From JABDDM01 sp038240295 (GTDB lineage: Bacteria > Bacteroidota > Ignavibacteria > Palsa-1295), in NCBI GenBank assembly GCA_038240295.1, contig JBBSDW010000188.1, forward strand, positions 1-5,386: DNA of 5,386 nucleotides, in the 5' to 3' direction. A program made the position numbers and the translations under genes. Below are positions 1-5,360 of this stretch, piece after piece. The notes beneath the pieces were generated by a model that was given only the letters and a program-made list of their open reading frames with translations, did no database searches and was not told where the DNA came from. How positions within the stretch are numbered: the first letter of the stretch is position 1; every line of letters begins with the position of its first letter.

Positions 1-53
1 GACAAGAAAACGAACATTCCGAAGAACGGTCTTAACACGCCTGATTGCTTCAT
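1..53 (-). CDS. N-terminal fragment of an unidentified gene (cut by window edge)
   Basis: An ATG at 53-51 opens a frame that runs off the left edge after 17 full codons, reading MKQSGVLRPFFGMFVFL. A short basic start followed by a Phe/Val/Leu-rich stretch looks like the beginning of a signal peptide or first membrane segment, but too little is visible to name a family. It lies 48 bases after the stop of the CorC-like gene, on the same strand, so it is probably the next gene of the same transcript. No Shine-Dalgarno sequence precedes the ATG. The call could be wrong if this frame closes soon beyond the edge. Confidence 0.5.
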   Translation of the reverse strand, partial: MKQSGVLRPFFGMFVFL

Positions 54-101
54 GGGCGAAAAATTCGTACGATCAATTGTCAACGCTCAGTAGCAATAGG
101 A

Positions 102-1472
102 TCATGCAGCAGGGATTATCTCCTCGGTTAATAATTTCTGGTCCGTTCGATCTTCGAAACGCACTTGTAGCACATGGTTCGGTGCACGCTTTTCAACAAC
201 GACATGGACGCCATCTGTTTCAAGCGTTTCGCCAACCTCTGGAATATATCCGAACAATTTATTGACGAAACCGCTCACCGACTCGTATTCCTCATCGTCC
301 GGAATCTGAAAAGCGGGAAACACCTTTTCCAAGTGCTTATTCGCATCCGCGATCGAGTAATTTGCAGAAAGCACGACAGCCTTTTCCTTGTGGTCGGTCT
401 CGGCGATCGGCGCCTCTTCGTCGTTCTCGTCATGGATCTCGCCTACGATCTCCTCGACAATGTCCTCGAGCGTTATGATGCCGGCCGTGCCGCCAAATTC
501 ATCGAGCACGATCGCCATATGAAGCTTCTGATGCTGGAATTCACGTAAAAGCTCTGCGATAAGTTTCGTTTCGGGTACAAATGGCGCAGGCCGAATGATA
601 TCATAAAGCAGGATCAGCTCGGGATTTTTGACCAGTGCGAGCACGTCCTTCGAATAAATGACCCCCAGAATATTATCGATCTCGTCTTTATATACCGGCA
701 GCCGGGTGTATCCTTCATTGATGATCGTTTGCATCACATCCTCGCGTGTCGAATCGACATCGACAGCCACGAGCTTGATGCGCGGCACCATGATCTCGCG
801 CGCGGTTCGGTCGCGAAAATCAAAAATGTTTTCGATCAACTCGTTTTCGGTCTTATCGATCACGCCAGTACGAGCGCCTTCCTCGAGCATGACGCGAAAC
901 TCCTCCTCGGAGATTCGGCTTTCGGAAAAACTTGTCTTGTCACGAAAGGGCCGCAGCAATAGATTCGAGATCACCACCGGCAAATGCGTGAACGGCTTGA
1001 AGAGCCGCACGAGCAGGTTCAGGATCGCGGAAGTTGCGAAGGCGATCTTTTCGCTTTTGTGAAGTGCAATCGACTTCGGGATCAGTGCGCCGAACGTCAG
1101 ATCGAGAACCGTTGCGATGAGAAGTGCGATCACGATGGCGCTTGCAACGGCCGCACGATGATGCAACGCGAGCGACGATACAAACGCATCGACCGCCACA
1201 TCGTAGGCGAAAAGCGCCATGGCGGCAGCGGCAAGGAAGCCTGAAAAAACCGCGCCCATTTGCACCGTCGCGATAAAGGGCTCGGGCTTCGTCTTGAATT
1301 TCAGGATTGTCTCGATCTGACGTTTCGTAGAATAGGGGACTTCACTGTCATCCATCATTTCGCGCAGCCGGCTTTTGCGTACATTGAGTACGCTCGTTTC
1401 GGCCAGCGAAAAAAAAGCGTGGATCGCGAGAAAAAGAAAAAAGAGAGCAATCTCTAAGCCCGGCGGAAGCAT
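102..1472 (-). CDS. CNNM (DUF21)/CBS-pair/CorC_HlyC-domain membrane protein, putative divalent-cation (Mg2+) transporter
   Basis: This 456-residue protein has the full three-part layout of the CorC/YtfL/TlyC family. The N-terminal DUF21 (CNNM) membrane domain spans about residues 1-175. It includes the family signature FFSLAETSVLNVRKSRLREM (20-39), the TVQMG motif (69-73) and hydrophobic segments near 5-25, 70-90, 108-138 and 145-172. Two CBS domains follow, about 225-282 (REIMVPR, then LPVYKDEIDNILGVIYSKDVL) and 290-345 (HMAIVLDEFGGTAGIITLEDIV). A CorC_HlyC domain lies at about 365-440. Family members are linked to Mg2+ or other cation export and tolerance, with the CBS pair sensing nucleotides; older 'hemolysin' labels have little support. 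In the usual GE-x-x-PK motif the Glu is replaced by Ala129 (GALIPK), which is unusual and may affect ion handling. The ATG is 14 bases after the argS stop, so the two are almost certainly co-transcribed. No Shine-Dalgarno is present. The family call is secure; the substrate is not. Confidence 0.93.
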   Translation of the reverse strand: MLPPGLEIALFFLFLAIHAFFSLAETSVLNVRKSRLREMMDDSEVPYSTKRQIETILKFKTKPEPFIATVQMGAVFSGFLAAAAMALFAYDVAVDAFVSSLALHHRAAVASAIVIALLIATVLDLTFGALIPKSIALHKSEKIAFATSAILNLLVRLFKPFTHLPVVISNLLLRPFRDKTSFSESRISEEEFRVMLEEGARTGVIDKTENELIENIFDFRDRTAREIMVPRIKLVAVDVDSTREDVMQTIINEGYTRLPVYKDEIDNILGVIYSKDVLALVKNPELILLYDIIRPAPFVPETKLIAELLREFQHQKLHMAIVLDEFGGTAGIITLEDIVEEIVGEIHDENDEEAPIAETDHKEKAVVLSANYSIADANKHLEKVFPAFQIPDDEEYESVSGFVNKLFGYIPEVGETLETDGVHVVVEKRAPNHVLQVRFEDRTDQKLLTEEIIPAA

Positions 1473-1486
1473 GGAGGTCGTGTTAA

Positions 1487-3124
1487 TTACATGCTGTCGG
1501 GCGCAGAGACGCCCAAAATCTCACAGCCGCTTGCGAGCACTTGTTTCGTAGCCATACAAAGCTGCAGCCGTGCCGAGCGGAGCGGTTCTGCAGATTGAAT
1601 GATCCGGCACTCGTGATAAAATTTGTGAAATTGCCCGGCGACTTCGCGCATGTATTCGCAGAGATGGTGCGGCGCGAACGACTGTGCTGAAAGCCGGATG
1701 ACTTGAGTAAAGCGGAGCAGAATTTTTATGAGCGCAAGTTCCTCTGCATGTTCGAGCGTGTGCAACGATTCCTGCATTTCGCCAGACCGAACTTCAAGAC
1801 TTTCGCTTGCCGCAAGCCTCAGAATGCTTCCGATACGTGCGTGTGCATATTGCACGTAGTAGACGGGGTTCTTATCCGACTGCTCCTTGGCGAGCGCGAG
1901 GTCGAACTCCAGATGCGTGCTCGCGGCGCGCATGTTAAAGAAAAACTTGGTGGCGTCCGCACCGACATCGTCGAGCAGATCGTCGAGATAGTAGGTCCCG
2001 CCGGCACGTTTCGAAAATTTCACCAACTCACCGTTGGCGATAAAAGAGACCATCTGGTGAATGATCACTTTGACCTTCTCTGTTGGAAGCCCAAGCGAAC
2101 GGACTGCCGCAAGCACATCGGTTACGGTTGCAATGTGATCGGCGCCGAAGATATCCACGACGAGCGCATACCCGCGCGAGAGTTTATCTCGGTGATAGCA
2201 GATGTCGGGCAACCGGTAGGTCGGTTCGCCGCTCGATTTTACGATCACGCGGTCTTCGCTTTCGCCCATTTCGGAGAGCTTCAGCCACGTAGCGCCATCT
2301 TTATCATAGGCAAGATTCTTATCGCGAAAAAGCTGGATGACCTCACGGATCGCGCCTGAATCGTAGAGCGAATTTTCGTTGAAGAAAAGATCGTGACGAA
2401 TATTAAGCCGCTCGAGTGTTTTCTTAATGTTCTCGAAGTTGAACTCTTCGCCGAATTTTTGGAAGAACGTGAGATCGGCATCGCGTTTTGAATCGGCGAA
2501 CTGCGTAACCAGATCGACTGCGATCTCGACGATCTCATCGCCGTGATAGCCATCTTCGGAAAGTTCGATCGTGTCCCCGAGCGCCTGGAGATAACGGACC
2601 CGAACGGACTTTGCCAGATTTTTCATCTGGTTGCCGGCATTATTGAAATAGTACTCGCGGACAACACTGTAGCCCGTCCACTCAAGCAGATTCGTCAGGG
2701 CCGCACCGAGGCAGATATTTCTGCCGTGCCCGGCATGCAGCATTCCGGTCGGGTTCGCGCTGACCCATTCGACGTTCGCAATTTCACCATTATGATCGTT
2801 CGATCTTCCGAACGATGCGCGCTCCGCGATCAGCTTTTGCAAGCCTTCGATCAGATACTGATGGCTGAAACTGATATTGATAAAGCCCGGTCCTGCGACT
2901 TCGACAGAGCGGATCATCGGATTATCCTGCTTGAGCGCAGTCGAGATCGCTATAGCGAGATCGCGCGGTGCGCGGCGCATCGGCTTCGCAAGCGTCATCG
3001 CTACGTTCGTCGAAAGATCGCCATGCTGCGGATTCTGTGGCACTTCGAACTTGATCGGCGTGCCCGCAGGCGCGCCAAGTTCGGCGAGTGCTTTTTCGAT
3101 CACAGCTTCGAGATATTGCTCCAT
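1487..3124 (-). CDS. argS: arginyl-tRNA synthetase (class I)
   Basis: The enzyme attaches arginine to tRNA-Arg in the cytoplasm using ATP. The protein is 545 residues, close to the usual 550-580. The N-terminal Arg_S tRNA-binding domain (about 1-85) contains the typical NPQHGDLSTNVAM stretch and ends at GPGFINISF. The Rossmann catalytic core carries the class I signature as ANPTGMLHAGHGRN, with HAGH at 130-133 standing for HIGH. It also has the family segment EPTYRLPDICYHRDK (300-314) and KFSKR (369-373) in the KMSKS position; deviation here is common in ArgRS. The all-helical DALR anticodon-binding domain runs from about residue 423 (YVQYAHARIGSILR) to the end. The ATG at 3124 gives a normal N-terminus and lies 64 bases after the rsfS stop. 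It has no Shine-Dalgarno; the leader just before it is A/T-rich. It is followed after 14 bases by the CorC-like gene. Everything needed for function appears present. Confidence 0.98.
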   Translation of the reverse strand: MEQYLEAVIEKALAELGAPAGTPIKFEVPQNPQHGDLSTNVAMTLAKPMRRAPRDLAIAISTALKQDNPMIRSVEVAGPGFINISFSHQYLIEGLQKLIAERASFGRSNDHNGEIANVEWVSANPTGMLHAGHGRNICLGAALTNLLEWTGYSVVREYYFNNAGNQMKNLAKSVRVRYLQALGDTIELSEDGYHGDEIVEIAVDLVTQFADSKRDADLTFFQKFGEEFNFENIKKTLERLNIRHDLFFNENSLYDSGAIREVIQLFRDKNLAYDKDGATWLKLSEMGESEDRVIVKSSGEPTYRLPDICYHRDKLSRGYALVVDIFGADHIATVTDVLAAVRSLGLPTEKVKVIIHQMVSFIANGELVKFSKRAGGTYYLDDLLDDVGADATKFFFNMRAASTHLEFDLALAKEQSDKNPVYYVQYAHARIGSILRLAASESLEVRSGEMQESLHTLEHAEELALIKILLRFTQVIRLSAQSFAPHHLCEYMREVAGQFHKFYHECRIIQSAEPLRSARLQLCMATKQVLASGCEILGVSAPDSM

Positions 3125-3136
3125 TAAAACTTATTA

Positions 3137-3190
3137 CGATTGCTTTCGCTTCGTCTGTTTACGCTTGGTCTGCTCACGCTTGGTCTGCTT
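3137..3190 (-). repeat. 15-base tandem repeat, open as a basic tail in the frame next to rsfS
   Basis: On the minus strand three 15-base units lie head to tail behind rsfS: AAGCAGACCAAGCGT, GAGCAGACCAAGCGT and AAACAGACGAAGCGA, followed by a partial unit AAGCAATCG. Units 1 and 2 differ at one base. Unit 1 overlaps the rsfS TAA. Read one base over from rsfS, the array codes for KQTKR, EQTKR, KQTKR, KQS and then two stops, TAA TAA (3136-3131). Unit 3 differs from unit 2 in ways that keep the Q-T-K-R protein pattern, which suggests coding history. In this frame a TAG at 3196-3194 closes the upstream side, so the frame can only be entered from rsfS within the last few bases before its stop. Confidence 0.8.
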
Positions 3191-3899
3191 AGGCTACGTC
3201 GTGAATGACCCGAATGATCGGCTTCGCCTTTGGCTCTTCCGCGTCTTCCTTCTTGACCCGTTTTGCACGAGTTACCTTTTTGAGCGGCTCATCCTTGATC
3301 TCCTCAACCGGTGCGTCGGCCCATAGTCGTTCGAGATTATAAAGCACGCGCGCTTCCTTTTGGAAGATATGAACGACAAAATCGACGAAGTCGACGATCA
3401 CCCAGCGGAGTGTATCCCAGCCTTCGCTATGCCACGGCGCAACGCCTTCGGTGTCGCGCATTTGGGCGATCACGTTTTCGGCGATCGCCTTGACCTGCTT
3501 GTCGCTATCTGCCGAAGCGATCACGAAAAAATCGGTCATCGTCGTAACCTGACGCAGATCGAGTATCCGAACATTCTCGGCCTTTTTCTCCAGCGAGTAT
3601 TTCGCGGCGAGGCGAGCGTGCTCCTGCGTTTCGTTTTGCTCGACGGCACTCGTCTTGCGCGGACGCTTAGCCGAGGGCTTCGGTGTTTTCGCACTCGGTC
3701 CAAGACCCGATTGCTGAGCGATCGCCAGCAGATCTTTTGTCGAAAGCGCTTTTGCTTTTGCCGCAGGCTTTTTCGCAGCAACAGTTGCTTCGGACTCGTC
3801 GGAAGTTTTTAGAACGGTAGCTTTTTTAACAGAAGCTTTTTTTACCGGGGCTTTTTTTACTGCGGGTTTCTTAACTGCGGTCTTGGTCGCAACTGTCAT
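3189..3899 (-). CDS. rsfS: ribosomal silencing factor RsfS with long basic N- and C-terminal extensions
   Basis: RsfS (RsfA, Iojap/YbeB family, DUF143) binds protein uL14 on the 50S subunit, blocks joining of the 30S subunit and so lowers translation when nutrients are short. The conserved core is residues 96-198. It has KKAENVRILDLRQ, TDFFVIASADSDKQVKAIA, WHSEGWDTLRWVIVDF and VVHIFQKEARVLYNLERLW, all in family order. The usual family length is about 105-130 residues; here the protein is 236. The first 95 residues are Lys/Ala/Pro-rich, with four VKK pentads at 8-27, and the tail 199-236 is also basic. I start at the ATG at 3899 because the only earlier in-frame option is a TTG at 3938 that adds 13 unrelated residues. 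No Shine-Dalgarno is visible. The TAA at 3191-3189 is followed, in the next frame, by an open basic pentad array (see the repeat at 3137-3190), so the true or ancestral C-terminus may be longer. Confidence 0.95.
   Translation of the reverse strand: MTVATKTAVKKPAVKKAPVKKASVKKATVLKTSDESEATVAAKKPAAKAKALSTKDLLAIAQQSGLGPSAKTPKPSAKRPRKTSAVEQNETQEHARLAAKYSLEKKAENVRILDLRQVTTMTDFFVIASADSDKQVKAIAENVIAQMRDTEGVAPWHSEGWDTLRWVIVDFVDFVVHIFQKEARVLYNLERLWADAPVEEIKDEPLKKVTRAKRVKKEDAEEPKAKPIIRVIHDVA
3819..3878 (-). repeat. four VKK pentads encoding the RsfS basic N-terminal tail
   Basis: Residues 8-27 of RsfS are four pentads, AVKKP, AVKKA, PVKKA and SVKKA, in 15-base units. Codons vary between units (GTT AAG AAA, GTA AAA AAA, GTT AAA AAA), and two units contain a run of seven A on the coding strand. 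The composition resembles the Lys/Ala/Pro tails of histone H1-like bacterial proteins, which bind nucleic acid through charge. That comparison is by composition only. Confidence 0.85.
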
Positions 3900-3925
3900 G
3901 CAATGCTTGACGAATAGATGATCAT
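3896..3925 (-). other. possible 9-codon upstream ORF overlapping the rsfS start (ATGA)
   Basis: An ATG at 3925-3923 opens a frame reading MIIYSSSIA that stops at a TGA (3898-3896) sharing four bases, ATGA, with the rsfS ATG. Such overlaps are typical of translational coupling by re-initiation. With no Shine-Dalgarno in front of either start, this could feed ribosomes into rsfS. A 9-codon frame is easily found by chance, so confidence is low. Confidence 0.2.
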
Positions 3926-3964
3926 GCTCGGAAAACAAAAGTCGTTATTTTTACTTCAGTCGGT

Positions 3965-4492
3965 TTAGTACTGAGGTCCCTCTTTCATCGGTTTCAACGA
4001 CAAGTAATCCTTTCCGATCACAAAAGCCGCAGTTACGAAGGCGTTGGAATCGACCTGCAACGTAATTTTTGCCGGATCGACTCCTAAGGCATAGGCAAGC
4101 TTTCTTGAGGAACTCGAATCGTTGACCTTATCGATGATAAAACTCTGCTCGACATCGGAGCGGCTGTAGTTCGACATTTCGACAACATCGAACTTTCGGG
4201 CCCGTAAAAAATCGGTGAATCGCCTCGCAAGATCCAATTGCCCCGACCCATTGAGCACCGTAAGCTGGATGCGCTCACCTTTGCGGACGAGCATATCGGT
4301 TCGGTCATGCTCACTCGAGACCGGAGGGTTGATCCAGGTGCGGGTTACGAACTGCGCTCCCAATAGCAGGACAAAGGCCGCGATCACTCCGATCACCGAC
4401 CACGAAAAAATGTTAGCAACAAGTTTTTTGCGGCGCTTTCGTTCGCGCTCGGTTTTGCCGGCAAGTCGTAGCCAGGAATTTGGCGCGTTCAA
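3965..4492 (-). CDS. membrane-anchored LytR_C-domain protein, stand-alone (no LCP catalytic domain)
   Basis: A 175-residue protein with a short basic cytoplasmic head (KTERERKRRKK, 13-23), one membrane segment at about 28-50 and an extracytoplasmic LytR_C (LytR cell envelope-related, C-terminal) domain at about 75-166. The domain shows its hallmarks: IQLTVLNGSGQLDLARRFTD, then FLRARKFDVVEMSNYSRSD, then a Leu-Gly-Val-Asp segment, and it ends near VIGKDYLSL. In LCP ligases this domain follows the catalytic part, which attaches polymers to peptidoglycan; here the catalytic part is absent, so no enzyme activity should be assumed. The start is the TTG at 4492-4490, because an in-frame TAA lies immediately upstream and no ATG or usable GTG occurs before the membrane segment. 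GGAGAG, 11 bases upstream, is the only Shine-Dalgarno-like motif in the cluster. It precedes rsfS by 65 bases. From memory, this pairing recurs in Chlorobi-like genomes. Role unknown; the domain call is firm. Confidence 0.85.
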   Translation of the reverse strand: MNAPNSWLRLAGKTERERKRRKKLVANIFSWSVIGVIAAFVLLLGAQFVTRTWINPPVSSEHDRTDMLVRKGERIQLTVLNGSGQLDLARRFTDFLRARKFDVVEMSNYSRSDVEQSFIIDKVNDSSSSRKLAYALGVDPAKITLQVDSNAFVTAAFVIGKDYLSLKPMKEGPQY

Positions 4493-4563
4493 TTACGGTC
4501 GAACTCTCCGAGGAAGAGAGCCTGAGATGGGTACGAACGGTGCAGCAGCAGGAGGCTCCAAAA
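4493..4563 (-). other. spacer between secreted-protein gene and LytR_C gene, with small hairpin over GGAGAG
   Basis: The 71-base gap contains a minus-strand CTCTC-N7-GAGAG stem of five pairs. Its right arm is part of the GGAGAG motif that would serve the TTG start at 4492. There is no T run, so it is not a convincing terminator; it could partly hide the ribosome binding site. The evidence is only the base pairing. Confidence 0.25.
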
Positions 4564-5112
4564 TCAATAACGGCCGTTGTTCATAAACCCATTATTCATC
4601 ATCCCGTTGTTCATATAGTAGAAGGGCGAGGAGTTGGGTCCGGGACCGCCGATATACTGGATCATCACGGTCGTGTTGTCCGAAACCTTCCAATCGAGCC
4701 GCGCATCGGAGAGATAGATCCCGTTGAGCGACTTCGAATAGGCGTTGCCGAACGAACTATAGGGCGAATAGACCGCCGAGACGTCAGCCACGACGCGTAG
4801 ATTATCTGCAGCCTGGAATGCCAGTGTGTTCGTGTACATCCCAAGCCCGACCGATCCGCCGGAGAAACTGGTGTAGCTGAACGAATAGCTTGAATGATCC
4901 GACCAACGATTCGGATCGAAGAGCCTTGACATAAAATTATCGCCCCCGGCGTTCGTCATCACATTGACTGCTGGCTGCGCCTTATCGGCCTCCTGATCAA
5001 GACCCGGAGCGCGAAACTGCGCAAAGGCTGTCGAAGAACTCGCAGCGACAATAAGCGCCACGCAAAAAAGCTTGCGGGAAAGCTTGAACGAAGAAAGTGA
5101 TGACGATTTCAT
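4564..5112 (-). CDS. small secreted or outer-membrane beta-strand-rich protein, function unknown
   Basis: I do not recognise a named family. The 182-residue product begins with a clear signal peptide: a Lys/Arg-containing head (MKSSSLSSFKLSRK), a hydrophobic core (LFCVALIVAA, 15-24) and a likely type I cleavage after AFA at residue 31. The mature part starts with a polar linker. It then shows alternating aromatic/Ser strands (SDHSSYSFSYTSFSGGSVG, 71-89; LAFQAADNLRVVADVSAVY, 97-115; ARLDWKVSDNTTVMIQY, 137-153) as in small outer-membrane beta barrels or surface beta proteins. The C-terminus is three pentads, MNNGM/MNNGF/MNNGR, then Tyr. The last residue being aromatic fits barrel-targeting signals, but the repeat before it does not. 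The ATG at 5112 lacks a Shine-Dalgarno. This is the first gene of the cluster, 71 bases before the LytR_C gene. I recall similar small proteins with the same S-Y-S and Y-x-N-T-L pattern in Chlorobi/Bacteroidota genomes, but cannot check that here. Confidence 0.8.
   Translation of the reverse strand: MKSSSLSSFKLSRKLFCVALIVAASSSTAFAQFRAPGLDQEADKAQPAVNVMTNAGGDNFMSRLFDPNRWSDHSSYSFSYTSFSGGSVGLGMYTNTLAFQAADNLRVVADVSAVYSPYSSFGNAYSKSLNGIYLSDARLDWKVSDNTTVMIQYIGGPGPNSSPFYYMNNGMMNNGFMNNGRY
4570..4614 (-). repeat. three MNNGx pentads at the C-terminus of the secreted protein
   Basis: Three 15-base units encode MNNGM, MNNGF and MNNGR (residues 167-181). The Asn codons alternate between AAC AAC and AAT AAT, so the units are not freshly duplicated, or the protein pattern has been kept while the DNA drifted. 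Only one Tyr codon and the stop follow. Confidence 0.85.
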
Positions 5113-5142
5113 GGCAACATTCCAATCAATGGATTCGCACGT

Positions 5143-5148
5143 ATCATA
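5143..5148 (-). promoter_or_regulatory. possible -10 box (TATGAT) upstream of the secreted-protein gene
   Basis: TATGAT on the minus strand differs from TATAAT at one base and ends 30 bases before the ATG at 5112. No good -35 hexamer stands at the usual distance, and the Bacteroidota-type TTTG/TAnnTTTG pair is not seen. It is the best promoter candidate for the cluster, but weak. Confidence 0.25.
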
Positions 5149-5220
5149 GAACGCCTGAACAGGGAAGAAGTTTCTAAAAATGATGCCAGATAAGCGAAGG
5201 CGACTTTCGGATATCGCGCG

Positions 5221-5240
5221 GGACGGACGTCCCGTCCGTC
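5221..5240. repeat. hairpin repeat, copy 1 (GGACGG-N5-CCGTCCGTC)
   Basis: The sequence GGACGGACGTCCCGTCCGTC forms a perfect 8-base-pair stem (5222-5229 with 5233-5240) and a three-base loop. It matches copy 2 at 17 of 20 positions, with all differences in the central five bases. It has no T run on either side, so it is not a typical intrinsic terminator. It looks like a dispersed palindromic intergenic repeat of the REP type. Confidence 0.8.
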
Positions 5241-5340
5241 TGGTGGGGCAGATTGAATGCTTGATTATGAGTGAGATCTTGACCAGCTATCCCTCGACCG
5301 GTCATCGATGCAATTTTCTCGGGTCCGAGGCCACCCCCCC

Positions 5341-5360
5341 GGACGGCCGCGCCGTCCGTC
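5341..5360. repeat. hairpin repeat, copy 2 (GGACGG-N5-CCGTCCGTC)
   Basis: GGACGGCCGCGCCGTCCGTC pairs as an 8-base-pair stem (5340-5347 with 5351-5358) around a three-base loop. It begins exactly 120 bases after copy 1 in the same orientation and follows a run of seven C (5334-5340). The outer arms match copy 1 while the centre differs but still allows pairing, as expected for a repeat kept for its fold. Confidence 0.8.

Noticed and set aside
78..83. TTGACA on the minus strand as a -35 box for the gene at the left edge
   Set aside because: No -10-like hexamer is found 16-18 bases downstream; that stretch reads TTTCGC/TTCGCC. A match to six bases alone is expected by chance.
102..1472. Hemolysin annotation for the CorC-like protein
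   Set aside because: The TlyC/HlyC-type hemolysin names are historic; the domain layout points to a CNNM/CorC cation-handling membrane protein.
1703..2359. Long plus-strand open frame (218 codons) opposite argS
   Set aside because: It lies wholly antisense to a well-conserved argS, has no recognisable domain and is Cys/Arg/Phe-rich as expected from reading coding DNA backwards.
2543..3127. Plus-strand open frame of 194 codons opposite the 5' half of argS
   Set aside because: Antisense shadow of argS, without a protein family signature or ribosome binding site.
3189..3938. Longer rsfS starting at the TTG at 3938
   Set aside because: It adds 13 residues unlike the Lys/Ala tail, uses a TTG with no Shine-Dalgarno, and an ATG at 3899 opens directly into the repeat tail.
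5221..5360. Hairpins as intrinsic terminators
   Set aside because: Neither stem is followed by a T run on either strand.
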